Of a stretch of DNA of 64,000 nucleotides, positions 28,306 to 36,453 are shown piece by piece. The stretch lies in assembly GCF_007827595.1 (NCBI RefSeq), contig NZ_VISR01000003.1, positions 372,001 to 436,000 of the forward strand, read 5' to 3'. Each line of letters starts with the position of its first letter. Position 1 is the stretch's first letter. Source of the stretch: Streptomyces sp. BK340 (lineage in GTDB: Bacteria > Actinomycetota > Actinomycetes > Streptomycetales > Streptomycetaceae). Made by a program: the position numbers and the translations under genes. The notes under the pieces are model-generated. The model did no database searches. It saw only the letters and a list, made by a program, of their open reading frames with translations, and was not told the DNA's origin.

Positions 28306-28764
28306 TTACATCTGTGCTGCTGTTCCTCCGGGGGTCTCAGCGTCGTCGTCGCGCTGAGCGGGGCTCTTGAGCTTGTCGATCACGGCGAAGAGCGTGAACC
28401 GGCCTACGTCGTCATGGATGCCCAATCGCTCCGCCGCTTCCTCCGGAGTGATTGAACCCGAGCCTACCTGTGACTGTTTGTTTTCGGACAGTGTCTGTTG
28501 AGACTCAAGGTACTCGGGCGGCAGGATGTCGGCGGCGACGAGCATCTCGACCGGGTCTACTCCGATGGCCTTGGCCAGGGCGGGGAAGAACTTGACGTGG
28601 GGGATCTGCTCTTGGCGGAGGAGCCGGGAGGCAGTGCTCTTGTTCATGCCGGTGTCGGCCACGAGTCGCTGCTGGTGGCCGTATGTGGTGTAGCCGGCCG
28701 CTTCGAGCGCCGGGTAGACGAGGGCAAAGAACCTTTCCTCGCGCGGCGTGGGGGCATCCGTCAT
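28306..28764 (-). CDS. XRE-family phage repressor
   Basis: A 152-aa protein with an N-terminal helix-turn-helix at about residues 28-70 (QQRLVADTGMNKSTASRLLRQEQIP, AKAIGVDP) and a C-terminal part of unknown fold. Its place, divergent from early genes and next to the integrase, is that of a lysogeny repressor. TAGAGT lies 7 nt before the ATG, so the mRNA is probably leaderless; an operator palindrome overlaps its promoter. Four similar palindromes in the gap are the likely binding sites. Confidence 0.8.
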   Translation of the reverse strand: MTDAPTPREERFFALVYPALEAAGYTTYGHQQRLVADTGMNKSTASRLLRQEQIPHVKFFPALAKAIGVDPVEMLVAADILPPEYLESQQTLSENKQSQVGSGSITPEEAAERLGIHDDVGRFTLFAVIDKLKSPAQRDDDAETPGGTAAQM

Positions 28765-28778
28765 GCCCCGGACTCTAC

Positions 28779-28794
28779 TTCCCTGCGGAGGGAA
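28779..28794. promoter_or_regulatory. Immunity operator A
   Basis: Perfect palindrome TTCCCT-GCGG-AGGGAA, immediately upstream of the repressor's likely -10 (28772-28777), so well placed for autoregulation. Confidence 0.7.
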
Positions 28795-28804
28795 TAGTCA
28801 CCGG

Positions 28805-28820
28805 TTCCCTCCCCCGGGAA
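28805..28820. promoter_or_regulatory. Immunity operator B
   Basis: TTCCC-TCCCCC-GGGAA: the same 16-bp pattern with 5-bp arms and one mismatch, centred 26 bp from site A. Confidence 0.55.
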
Positions 28821-28914
28821 AGCTGACATCCGGCCACTGACCTGCATCAACACTGGCCACGCGCTCGTTCGAACACGCGTTCGCCAGAAATCTCATCCTT
28901 CCCTTGCCCGCACA

Positions 28915-28930
28915 TTCCCTTTACAGGGAG
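28915..28930. promoter_or_regulatory. Immunity operator C
   Basis: TTCCCT-TTAC-AGGGAG: five of six arm positions match, and a second AGGGAA half site overlaps its right edge. It lies in the control region of the rightward genes. Confidence 0.6.
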
Positions 28931-28947
28931 GGAATGCATGTGGTTGA

Positions 28948-28967
28948 GTTTCCCTCAACAGGGAAAC
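28948..28967. promoter_or_regulatory. Immunity operator D
   Basis: The most extended site: 8-bp arms GTTTCCCT and AGGGAAAC around CAAC. Centred 35 bp from site C and 34 bp before the start of the second XRE gene. Confidence 0.7.
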
Positions 28968-29000
28968 CACCCAACCACCTGCGAAGGGAGGGGCAACCCC

Positions 29001-29243
29001 GTGTACCGACTCAACGTCGCCCGACTCCGCGAGATCGCCGAAAAGCGCGGCGACCGCAGCGCCTACGCCATCGCCAAGCGCACTGGCGTGAACACTTCAT
29101 CCGCATATCGCATCGCGTCCGGCGAGACCCAACCTGACCTGATCTCAGCGCTCCGCATCGCCGAGGCATATGACCTCGACATTCGCACGCTCATGGACCG
29201 GGTCGACGACGAGGAAGACGAACCCGCCGGAGCCGCCGCGTGA
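29001..29243 (+). CDS. XRE-family regulator (Cro/early-activator position)
   Basis: An 80-aa helix-turn-helix protein: RLREIAEKRGDRSAYAIAKRTGVNTS then AYRIASGETQPDLISALRIAEAY, followed by an acidic tail. GTG 29001 is chosen because AGGGAGGGG lies 7 nt upstream and because the longer open frame overlaps operator D. As first gene of the rightward transcript it sits where Cro or an early activator is normally found. Confidence 0.8.
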   Translation: MYRLNVARLREIAEKRGDRSAYAIAKRTGVNTSSAYRIASGETQPDLISALRIAEAYDLDIRTLMDRVDDEEDEPAGAAA

Positions 29244-29416
29244 CCCGCGAAGAGCGCCGCGCGCTCCTCGGCCCCGACGTCCTCGCGCACATCGACGCAA
29301 TCGTCGACGCCGCCCCGGAACCCACACCCGAGGTCGTCGACGCACTCCGCCGGATCTTCACCCAGCCGCAGGGAGCGGCACCCGTGAAGACCGCGCCGGC
29401 GGCCGACGCCGCCTGA
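29240..29416 (+). CDS. Small hypothetical protein (58 aa)
   Basis: GTG 29240 overlaps the upstream stop by 4 nt (GTGA). The 58-aa product begins VTREERRALLGPDVLAHI and ends in an Ala-rich tail; it is mostly helical. The codon pattern (G/C in the third position) supports coding. No family recognised; expected to be translated together with the XRE protein. Confidence 0.65.
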   Translation: MTREERRALLGPDVLAHIDAIVDAAPEPTPEVVDALRRIFTQPQGAAPVKTAPAADAA

Positions 29417-29507
29417 CCCACCACACGCCGAAGGCCCGCCCGACTTCCCGGCCCGGCGAGCCCCCGACTCGGCAATCCACCTAGATCCCAAGAAGGAGTG
29501 GATCACC

Positions 29508-29942
29508 TTGAGCACATCATCTCAGACCCGCAGCGTGGTAATCCCGCTGCAACTGTCGCCGCAGGCGCGGCCAACGACCGTACCCGCCGTGTTCCGGGCG
29601 GCTGCCCGGCTGCTCGCGGCAAATGGCCACCACCAGGGCGACTACTGCCCGGACCCGTTCGACCGGGTGTTGAAGTCCTCGCACGCCGAGCGCCCGCTGT
29701 CGATCGTCGCGGCGGTCCGCTGCGTCGTGTCGGGCAGCCCGCACCGGGAGACGCCGCTGTCCGAAGCCGCGGTGAAGGTGCTGGCCGGCCGTCTGGAGGT
29801 AGACGGCGAGCCCGCGTGGAACGACGAGGCGTTCTGGCTGGAGATGCATGTCGCGGCTTGGGGCGACGTGGAGGGCCGGACGACGGAGTCGGCTGTGGCG
29901 GTGCTGGAGGCGGCTGCGGACGCGTGCGAGGTGGCGGCATGA
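29508..29942 (+). CDS. Hypothetical protein, possibly DUF6197-like
   Basis: A 144-aa protein. The RAAARLLAANGHHQGDY and LSIVAAVRCVVSG segments recall the DUF6197 family found in actinobacteria and their phages. The start is TTG at 29508, chosen because AAGGAG lies 9 nt upstream and no ATG or GTG suits. Function unknown. Confidence 0.55.
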   Translation: MSTSSQTRSVVIPLQLSPQARPTTVPAVFRAAARLLAANGHHQGDYCPDPFDRVLKSSHAERPLSIVAAVRCVVSGSPHRETPLSEAAVKVLAGRLEVDGEPAWNDEAFWLEMHVAAWGDVEGRTTESAVAVLEAAADACEVAA

Positions 29943-30286
29943 GCTTGTCGCCGATCGCTTTGGGGGCGTTGCGGGCCGCTTTGGCGGACATGTCGGCGAC
30001 GGAGGTCGACCTGCATGGCGATGTTCTGGCCCGGGGCATGGAGGTTGTGGACCGTGAGGGCCGGCTGGTTGGGGCGTTCCAGGCGCAGGAGTTGTTGCGG
30101 TTGAGGGCGCGGGCCGCTGAGTTGGAGGAGCAGCTGGCGGCGCTGACCGCGCAGGGTCAGGTGCTGCGGGAATCGCGGCAGGCCGGCGCCGAGCGGGGTG
30201 AGGTGGGGGACGGCGAGCACTACGCCACGGTTCACCACGCGTACCTGACGCCGCGGGATCTGCCGCCGATCGGTGGTGCCCAGTGA
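29939..30286 (+). CDS. Hypothetical coiled-coil protein
   Basis: A 115-aa protein starting 4 nt inside the previous gene (ATGA). A coiled coil is likely at about residues 48-85 (AQELLRLRARAAELEEQL). No recognised family. Part of a run of translationally coupled early genes. Confidence 0.6.
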   Translation: MSLSPIALGALRAALADMSATEVDLHGDVLARGMEVVDREGRLVGAFQAQELLRLRARAAELEEQLAALTAQGQVLRESRQAGAERGEVGDGEHYATVHHAYLTPRDLPPIGGAQ

Positions 30287-30573
30287 CCGCCGCCACCCCG
30301 TCCGAGTGGGCTGCGTTCCTGTCGCTCGGTATCAGCGGCTGGGCGTTCTGCGCATCGCTGCTGTACCTGCTGCACGACGCCGACGTCGCGGACTTCGATC
30401 CGCGGCCGGCTGTTCGGGCCGTGCACCAGGTCGCCGTTCACGTGGGCCACGACCTGAACCGGGTCATCGCCACCAGCCAGCGCCTGACCCGGCAGGCCCG
30501 CCGTGACGCCGCTGTGACTGCCGCCGCACTGCTCCTGCTCCTCTCCGCTCCCACCTCAGGGGTGAACCGATGA
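30283..30573 (+). CDS. Small membrane protein
   Basis: A 96-aa product with a hydrophobic helix near residues 10-30 and a second hydrophobic stretch near the C-terminus (VTAAALLLLLSA). GTG start with a GTGA overlap. Unrecognised. Confidence 0.55.
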   Translation: MTAATPSEWAAFLSLGISGWAFCASLLYLLHDADVADFDPRPAVRAVHQVAVHVGHDLNRVIATSQRLTRQARRDAAVTAAALLLLLSAPTSGVNR

Positions 30574-30950
30574 ACCGCCTGCGCCTGATCCTGCACCGCC
30601 TGTTCCGGAAGCCCGCCCTCACCGGCCCGATGCGGCTATACACCCGCCGCATCCCCGACGGCGTCCTGGTGGACCTGGAGGAGTACTTCGTCCACGTCAT
30701 CGAGACCCTCGCCGACGACCCCGACGCCTACGCCCTGTTCCAAGAGGTCGTCGACGACCGGGCGACCACGCGGGAGCACGACGGCTGGGAGCCGGAGCAG
30801 CTGCTCGTGGAACGCCTCGCCGAGCACGTCGGCCACGAGGTCCCGGTCCGCGGTGAGGCCCTGGCCCGGCTGGCGGACAAGTTCCGCGCTGCCGCCCCGA
30901 AGACCGGTGCGGTCGTCGCGATCCCGTCGCAGGCGAGGAGGGCGGCGTGA
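30570..30950 (+). CDS. Hypothetical protein (126 aa)
   Basis: A soluble, acidic 126-aa protein with a basic N-terminal 15 residues (MNRLRLILHRLFRKP). ATGA overlap with the previous gene. No family recognised. Confidence 0.6.
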   Translation: MNRLRLILHRLFRKPALTGPMRLYTRRIPDGVLVDLEEYFVHVIETLADDPDAYALFQEVVDDRATTREHDGWEPEQLLVERLAEHVGHEVPVRGEALARLADKFRAAAPKTGAVVAIPSQARRAA

Positions 30951-31426
30951 TGACTGCCCGCGATGACATCCACCGTCTCTTCGAGAGCGGCCGCACCTCG
31001 TACCGCCTCGACGAGTACCTCGACGCCCACCGCGCTGAGCGTGACGCCGAGATCATGCGGTGGCTGGGCAAGAAGGCCCGCGAGTACCGCGCCACCGGCA
31101 GGAAGGCGGACGCGGAACGGGCGGACCTCATCGGCCGGCTGGCGTCGCAGATCTCCCGCGGCGCGGTCCGCCCGAACAACACCATGCTGCCCGCCGGGGT
31201 GAAGCCGACGTTCTTCGAGCCCGGCCGTGAGTACCGCGCCACCCAGCACGCGTGTTTCCGTTTCCGCTGCCTGGCCACCGACACTCACCCCGTCACGGGC
31301 GAAGTCCGGGCGTTCGGCTGGCGGCAGATCGAACGCACCGATCTGTTCGTGGCTACCGCGCTCGATCCGGACGACTGGGCGTGCTGCGCCTGGACCGACG
31401 TGACCGAGACGGGTGAGCCCCAGTGA
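30947..31426 (+). CDS. Hypothetical protein (159 aa)
   Basis: An unrecognised 159-aa soluble protein: a helical first half (KKAREYRATGRKADAERADL) and a beta-rich second half with FRFRCLATDTHPVTGE and FGWRQIE. GTGA overlap at 30947. It may be a small DNA metabolism accessory, but nothing proves this. Confidence 0.6.
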   Translation: MMTARDDIHRLFESGRTSYRLDEYLDAHRAERDAEIMRWLGKKAREYRATGRKADAERADLIGRLASQISRGAVRPNNTMLPAGVKPTFFEPGREYRATQHACFRFRCLATDTHPVTGEVRAFGWRQIERTDLFVATALDPDDWACCAWTDVTETGEPQ

Positions 31427-31638
31427 CCCGCGCCGAGATTGCACGCGCAGCCATCACCTACACGACCGCCTGCACCGCCACCACCGTCGTCGCGTTCCTC
31501 GCATCCATCCCCTTCACCGGGCTGGCCGCGACCGCCGTGACCATCGACGCCGCTGTCCTCGTTGGCTGGCCCACGCTCCTCGCTGCCGACACCATCACCC
31601 GCCACCCCACCAACACCACCACGGGGAACCGCACATGA
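31423..31638 (+). CDS. Small membrane protein (71 aa)
   Basis: Two hydrophobic segments (about residues 12-32 and 36-55) in a 71-aa protein. GTGA overlap upstream and ATGA overlap with the recT-like gene downstream. Unrecognised. Confidence 0.55.
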   Translation: MTRAEIARAAITYTTACTATTVVAFLASIPFTGLAATAVTIDAAVLVGWPTLLAADTITRHPTNTTTGNRT

Positions 31639-32699
31639 ACGACATCGTCAAGTACCAGCCCGCCACACCGGCCACCCTCCCCGAGAAGATGCAGTACGCC
31701 AAGGCCCTGGCTGCCTCGGGCATGCTGCCCGGCCAGTACCGGCAGCAGCCCGCGAACCTGCTGTACGCCCTGGAATACGCCGAGTCCCTCGGCCTGCACC
31801 CGATGGCCGCGATCACCGGGATCCACGTCATCGAGGGCAAGCCGTCCGCCTCCGCCGCCCTGATCTCCGCGCTGGTGCGGCGGGCCGGACACAAGCTGCG
31901 GGTCCGCGGCGACGACCAGGAGGCCGTGGCGCAGATCGTCCGCGCCGACGACCCGGACTGGACGTTCGAGGCTCGCTGGACCATGGCCCGCGCCGAGCAG
32001 GCCGGCCTCGCGAAGAAGAAGGTGTGGCGCGAGTACCCGGCCGCGATGCTCAAGGCCCGCGCGATCACCGAGGTGGCCCGCGACGCCTGCGAAGAGGCCC
32101 TCTCGGGGATGCACTACACGCCGGAGGAGTTGGGCGCGAACGTCAACGCCGACGGCGAGATCGTCGAGGCGGAGGTGCAGCAGCTGCGCCGCGTGCAGCA
32201 GGGCGAGCAGGATCCGTGGGCCACGCCGCCGCCTCAGCCGAAGGGCACGCTCGTCGTGGACCCCGAGTGCATCGTCACGCATCCGGAAGGACAGGCGATC
32301 GTCGACGCGGCCGCTGAGGCCACGCACCGGGGCGAGGTGAAGGAGCGGTGGGCCGAGGCCAAGGACGTTGAGCTGCTCCACGCGATCGTCAAGGCGCCGG
32401 ACACCGGCGAGTGGGAGATGGTGCGGGAGTACCTTTCCCGCCTCGGCAAGGCACTTCCCGAGGCAGCGGCAGCCACGCCTAAGGCGTCTGCCGAGGACGA
32501 CGTACAGGATGCCGAGGTCGTCGCCGAGGGCGAGACCGAAGCAGACCTGGCCGAACGGGACCTGCGTGCCGCCGCCGAGAAGGTCGGGCTCGACAACCTC
32601 GACGAGGAGTTCGAGAAGAGCTTCGGCCTCCCGATCGCGCAGGCGCCCGCCGCGCAGATGCGGCAGATGACCGCGATCCTCACCGGCTCCGCCGCCTGA
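31635..32699 (+). CDS. RecT-like phage recombination protein
   Basis: A 354-aa protein. The N-terminal 190 residues fit phage single-strand annealing proteins of the RecT type: PEKMQYAKALAASGMLPGQYRQ, ALEYAESLGLHPMAAITGIHVIEGKPSASAALISALVR, then a KARAITEVARDAC helix. RecT homologues pair complementary strands in phage recombination and repair. The acidic, Ala/Glu-rich C-terminal half is less conserved. Ended by a strong terminator. A DnaQ-like exonuclease is encoded two genes downstream and could make the single strands. Confidence 0.7.
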   Translation: MNDIVKYQPATPATLPEKMQYAKALAASGMLPGQYRQQPANLLYALEYAESLGLHPMAAITGIHVIEGKPSASAALISALVRRAGHKLRVRGDDQEAVAQIVRADDPDWTFEARWTMARAEQAGLAKKKVWREYPAAMLKARAITEVARDACEEALSGMHYTPEELGANVNADGEIVEAEVQQLRRVQQGEQDPWATPPPQPKGTLVVDPECIVTHPEGQAIVDAAAEATHRGEVKERWAEAKDVELLHAIVKAPDTGEWEMVREYLSRLGKALPEAAAATPKASAEDDVQDAEVVAEGETEADLAERDLRAAAEKVGLDNLDEEFEKSFGLPIAQAPAAQMRQMTAILTGSAA

Positions 32700-32711
32700 C
32701 CCGTCACGAGC

Positions 32712-32752
32712 CGGGGTCGTCCTGCCCGTCCGAAGCAGGCAGGACGACCCCG
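32712..32752 (+). terminator. Hairpin terminator after the recT-like gene
   Basis: A perfect 15-bp stem (CGGGGTCGTCCTGCC and complement) with an 11-nt loop. It may only partly stop transcription, since the next gene follows directly on the same strand. Confidence 0.75.
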
Positions 32753-32767
32753 CCCAAGGAGTAGCAC

Positions 32768-33298
32768 ATGAACCTCAAAGAAGCAGCAGCACGCGAAGCT
32801 GCACTCAAGACGCTCCTCGACACGGTGAAGGTCGCCTACGACGACGCCCGTAAGGAGACCCGCGCCGCGCTCGAATCCGCCGCTGAGACCACCGGCGTCC
32901 GCCAGGTCGCCGTCAGCCTGCCCGACGGCCCTGACATCGCCACCGTCAGCCTCTCCAGCGGCGAGGCCGCCGCGAAGGTCGTCGACGAGGACGCGTTCAC
33001 CGCCTGGGTGCTGGCCAACTACGCCTCGGAGATCGAGCGAAAGTTCATCACCACCGTCCGCGCCGCGTTCACCGACCGGCTGCTGAAGGAAATGACCGCC
33101 GCCGGCGCCGCCGAGTACGCCGACCCGGCGACCGGAGTCATCCACGACGTGCCGGGTGTCGAGATCGCCCCGGCCCGGGCCCGCACCCACAGCGTGCGCT
33201 TCAAGAAGGACGGCCGCCAGCAGGTCATGCAGGCCTGGCGTGAGGGCCTCCTGACCGCCGCCATCCTCCCCGAACTCACGGCAGGAGACGCCCAGTGA
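32768..33298 (+). CDS. Hypothetical protein in the recombination block (176 aa)
   Basis: A 176-aa protein with a helical N-terminus (LKEAAAREAALKTLLDTVKVAYDDARKE) and a C-terminal basic segment (TRTHSVRFKKDGRQQVMQAWREG type). Located between the RecT-like and exonuclease genes, so a host-nuclease inhibitor or recombination partner is conceivable; no motif shows it. AAGGAG at 32756-32761 and ATG 32768. Confidence 0.6.
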   Translation: MNLKEAAAREAALKTLLDTVKVAYDDARKETRAALESAAETTGVRQVAVSLPDGPDIATVSLSSGEAAAKVVDEDAFTAWVLANYASEIERKFITTVRAAFTDRLLKEMTAAGAAEYADPATGVIHDVPGVEIAPARARTHSVRFKKDGRQQVMQAWREGLLTAAILPELTAGDAQ

Positions 33299-34011
33299 AC
33301 GCCACCCCCACCCCCTGGAACCGGGGCCCACTCTCGGCCTACGACTGCGAGACAACGGGCACCGTCCCCGCGGAGGACCGCATCGTCAGCGCCGCCCTGG
33401 TCCGCCCTGACGGCAGCGTCCTGCGCTGGCTGTCGGACGTCGACGGCGTGGAGATCCCGGCCGCCGCGACCGCCGTGCATCACATCAGCACCGAGTACGC
33501 CCGCGCGCACGGCCGTCCGGCGAAGCAGGTCGTCGAGGAGATCGCGGACGCCGTCGCCGGTGAACTGTCCGCCGGCCGGGCCGCGCTGGTCGTGATGAAC
33601 GCCCCGTTCGACCTGGGCATGCTGAACGCCGAGTGCGCGCGCCATGGCGTTCCGACGGTCGCTGACCGCATCGGCAGCCTCGGCCCGATCATCGATCCGC
33701 TGGTCATCGACCGGGCGGCGGACAAGTACCGCAAGGGCCGCCGCAACCTGGAGTCGCTGGCCGCGCACTACGGGGTGAAGCTGACCGACGCGCACACCGC
33801 GGACGCGGACGCGCAAGCCGCACTCGACGTGGCGCGGGCGATCGCCGAGAAGCACCCGGATGTGCAGGTTCCGGCGTGGCTGCTGCACACGTGGCAGATC
33901 CAGTGGCGGGCGCAGTGGGCTGCCGGGTTCGAGGCGCATCTGCGGCGGTCGGGGAAGCCGGACGCCACGGTGGACGGGTCGTGGCCGCTGCCGTCGGGCG
34001 GTGCGTCATGA
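33295..34011 (+). CDS. DnaQ-like 3'-5' exonuclease
   Basis: A 238-aa DEDDh exonuclease. Motif I is AYDCETTG (Asp and Glu at about residues 16 and 18), motif II NAPFDLGML near 100, motif III HTADADAQAALDVA with the His and Asp pair near 165-170. Family members trim 3' ends as proofreading or recombination nucleases. GTG start overlaps the previous stop by 4 nt. Probably works with the RecT-like protein. Confidence 0.85.
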   Translation: MNATPTPWNRGPLSAYDCETTGTVPAEDRIVSAALVRPDGSVLRWLSDVDGVEIPAAATAVHHISTEYARAHGRPAKQVVEEIADAVAGELSAGRAALVVMNAPFDLGMLNAECARHGVPTVADRIGSLGPIIDPLVIDRAADKYRKGRRNLESLAAHYGVKLTDAHTADADAQAALDVARAIAEKHPDVQVPAWLLHTWQIQWRAQWAAGFEAHLRRSGKPDATVDGSWPLPSGGAS

Positions 34012-34337
34012 GGCTCGTATCCGCCGCCAGGCACGCGGAACTCCAGTACCGGTACGAGCACGTCGTCCGCCAGCGGGACGACTTCGAGGCCCTCGCGAAA
34101 CAACGTCTGTCCACGGTCACCCGACAGGCCCAGGAGATCACCCGGCTCCGGGACGCCAAGCCGGACAGCCCCGTCCAACACCCGCAGCCGGTGCAGGGCG
34201 ACGCGGAACTGCGCCGTCAGCTCGCACTCGCCCGGCAGGCGCTGGCCTCCCTCGGCGGCCAGCTCGACACCCTGCAGCGGGCGAACGAGGCACTCACGGC
34301 CGAACTCCAGGACGTGCGGCGGGGGGTGGCGTCGTGA
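34008..34337 (+). CDS. Coiled-coil hypothetical protein
   Basis: A 109-aa protein rich in R, Q, E and L with two predicted coiled-coil stretches (about residues 15-50 and 65-105). ATGA overlap with the exonuclease gene. Function unknown. Confidence 0.6.
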   Translation: MRLVSAARHAELQYRYEHVVRQRDDFEALAKQRLSTVTRQAQEITRLRDAKPDSPVQHPQPVQGDAELRRQLALARQALASLGGQLDTLQRANEALTAELQDVRRGVAS

Positions 34338-34546
34338 CCCGCGAGACCATACTCCGCCTCCCGGCCCCGTTGCGGATCTGCGCCCAGTTGGTGTGGCCGA
34401 CCGGGCAGCACCGGCCGCACGGTTCGGTCGTCGGGCAGCGGTTCACGTACTGCCCCGGCTGCGGCGGCCTCACCGCCCACACCGTCCACGGCCCGCTGCT
34501 GCGCTGCGCTGAGGGACACGAGCAGCCCGCCGGAGGTACCTCGTGA
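34334..34546 (+). CDS. Small zinc-ribbon protein (70 aa)
   Basis: 70 aa with TYCPGCGG and a later LRCAEGH, a possible four-ligand zinc knuckle. GTGA overlap. One of many small Cys-rich proteins in this prophage. Confidence 0.55.
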   Translation: MTRETILRLPAPLRICAQLVWPTGQHRPHGSVVGQRFTYCPGCGGLTAHTVHGPLLRCAEGHEQPAGGTS

Positions 34547-34827
34547 ACACCATCGCCAACATCAGCTACACGGCCGTCTTCCTGCTGCTGGCCATCGCGA
34601 TCTGGCGGGTGGACCGCAAGAACCGCCGCCGCCTGGCCGCCAGGCACGCGGCGTTCATCCGCAGCACGCTGCCGCCGGCCGAGGCCGTCCGGGAGACGGA
34701 GCCCGGCTTCAACCTCGCCCTGCAAGACGAGTGCGAACTCCTCCTCAACGACCCCGAGTTCGCCGCCCGCTGCGACCAGCTATGGCAGGCCATCCGCGAC
34801 GAGCAGCAGAAGGGAGAGCAGGCGTGA
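34543..34827 (+). CDS. Single-pass membrane protein (94 aa)
   Basis: One N-terminal membrane helix (about residues 7-24), a KNRRRL stop-transfer segment, then a soluble acidic C-terminus. GTG start with GTGA overlap. Unrecognised. Confidence 0.55.
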   Translation: MNTIANISYTAVFLLLAIAIWRVDRKNRRRLAARHAAFIRSTLPPAEAVRETEPGFNLALQDECELLLNDPEFAARCDQLWQAIRDEQQKGEQA

Positions 34828-35708
34828 CCACCGCCGTCCGCGAAGCCCCCCACCACCGCAACCTCACCTGCGTCAAGGAGTACACCTGCCAACGGCCCGA
34901 GTGTCTCGCCCGCAACCGTGACTACATGCGCAACCGGTCCCGGCTCCTCGCGTACGGCCGCTGGCAGCCCTACGTCGACGCCGAGCCCGTCCGCGCCCAT
35001 GTCCGCATGCTCATGAGTCACGGCATCGGCTTGCAGCGCGTCCGCCTCCTCGCGCAGATCCCCAACGGCACGATGAGCAAGCTTCTCTACGGCGACGCCA
35101 CCCGCACCATGCCGCCTTCCAAGAGGGTCCGGACGCGTACCGCGGACAGCATCCTCGCCATCAAGGCGACCCTGGATGCCGTCGCGCCCTCCGCGCTCGT
35201 CGACGCCACGGGCACCCGCCGTCGGCTGCAGGCGCTCGTCGCGGTCGGCTGGCCGCAGATCAGCCTCGCCCGCCTGTCTGGCCTGGACAAGATCACCATC
35301 AACGATCAGGTCAACCACACTGTCACCACCGCCTACGGGTCTACAGCGCGCACCGCCCGCGACCTCTACGACCAGCTGTGGAACGTGGCTCCCGCCGACC
35401 ACGGCATCGCTGCCCGCTGGATCGGGGAGGCTCGCGCACTGGCCGCCACCAACGGGTGGGCGCCGCCGGGGGCTTGGGACGACGACTACATCGACAGCCC
35501 CGCCGCAGTACCAGACCTCGGCGAGCACGTCGACCGGTACACGGCCATCGCCGAAGACGGCCGCTGGCTCATGAACGAGCACGGCTGCACCGCGGGGCAG
35601 GCAGCCCACCGGCTCGGCATCACCCAAGACCACCTGTACCGAGCCTTCTCGCAGCGCCCCGAACAGCAGGCCGGCCACCGCACAACACCTCACGGAGCAG
35701 CAGCATGA
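34824..35708 (+). CDS. Helix-turn-helix protein upstream of whiB
   Basis: A 294-aa protein typical of Streptomyces phages. It has an N-terminal Cys pair (TCVKEYTCQRPECLARN), one helix-turn-helix near residues 65-95 (GIGLQRVRLLAQIPNGTMSKLLYG), a second at about 130-160 (WPQISLARLSGL) and a third near the C-terminus (CTAGQAAHRLGITQDHLYRAF). Probably a DNA-binding regulator. GTGA start overlap, and the following whiB starts within its last codons. Confidence 0.65.
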   Translation: MTTAVREAPHHRNLTCVKEYTCQRPECLARNRDYMRNRSRLLAYGRWQPYVDAEPVRAHVRMLMSHGIGLQRVRLLAQIPNGTMSKLLYGDATRTMPPSKRVRTRTADSILAIKATLDAVAPSALVDATGTRRRLQALVAVGWPQISLARLSGLDKITINDQVNHTVTTAYGSTARTARDLYDQLWNVAPADHGIAARWIGEARALAATNGWAPPGAWDDDYIDSPAAVPDLGEHVDRYTAIAEDGRWLMNEHGCTAGQAAHRLGITQDHLYRAFSQRPEQQAGHRTTPHGAAA

Positions 35709-36262
35709 CCATCCGCACCCTCACCCGCCTCACCGACACGACCGGCGCCTGGAAGCAGTCCGCCGCCTGCGCCGCCAACGGAATCGACCCCGACATCTTC
35801 CACGCCGGCGAACGCGAACCCCGCCTCGTCGACGAAGCCCGCACCATCTGCGAAGGCTGCCCGGTCCGGGTCGCCTGCCTCACCGCCGCCTACACCGAGG
35901 GTGACTCCTGGTCCGTCCGCGGCGGTCTCACCTCCCGCCAACGCCTGTACTACCTCCGCAAGAACGAGCAGCACATCCCGCGCGCGGTCGCCGACGCCAC
36001 CGACGACGTCAGCGTCCTCCTCAAGCACATCTACGAGCAGCACACCCGACAGCGCGGCGGGCACGTGCTGTGGACGGACACAAGGCACTTCATCAACGTC
36101 CGCAACAAGCCGTACACAGTGCACCAGCTGGCGTTCATCGCCCTGTACGGGGTGACGCCGGTCGGGCAGGTGCAGCGGATGTGCGACGTCGAGGACTGCG
36201 TCGGGCAACGGTGCCTGACGGACCGGCGGCAACGCGACCTGGCAAAGCGGCTCACGGCCTGA
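35705..36262 (+). CDS. WhiB-family iron-sulfur regulator with extra C-terminal domain
   Basis: A 185-aa protein. The four cluster-binding cysteines are Cys22, Cys49, Cys52 and Cys58 (C-x2-C-x5-C spacing), followed by the turn motif VRGGL and a short basic region, so it should bind a [4Fe-4S] cluster and act with sigma factor region 4. Unusually it continues for 100 more residues, ending in a Cys-rich HNH-like segment (MCDVEDCVGQRCLTDRRQRDL). WhiB proteins are usually 80-130 aa. Phage WhiB proteins can redirect host gene expression. Confidence 0.85.
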   Translation: MTIRTLTRLTDTTGAWKQSAACAANGIDPDIFHAGEREPRLVDEARTICEGCPVRVACLTAAYTEGDSWSVRGGLTSRQRLYYLRKNEQHIPRAVADATDDVSVLLKHIYEQHTRQRGGHVLWTDTRHFINVRNKPYTVHQLAFIALYGVTPVGQVQRMCDVEDCVGQRCLTDRRQRDLAKRLTA

Positions 36263-36453
36263 TGGACGGCTGGCTCGGCGGTCTGCATGTGCACCGCATG
36301 GAACGCGGTCAGGTTCCCGTCGCGGACCTGCTCTGCACCCGGTGCGGGCTGCACCGCCGAGCCACCGGCCACCGCCAGGTCGCCGACTTCCTCGCCTCGA
36401 ACCCCATCGAACAGCACCAGGACGTATGCCCCGCACGAGAGGACCACCCATGA
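36262..36453 (+). CDS. Small zinc-binding protein (63 aa)
   Basis: 63 aa with LLCTRCGLHRR and a final cysteine near residue 57, a likely zinc site. The ATG shares a base with the whiB stop (TGATG). Confidence 0.6.
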   Translation: MDGWLGGLHVHRMERGQVPVADLLCTRCGLHRRATGHRQVADFLASNPIEQHQDVCPAREDHP

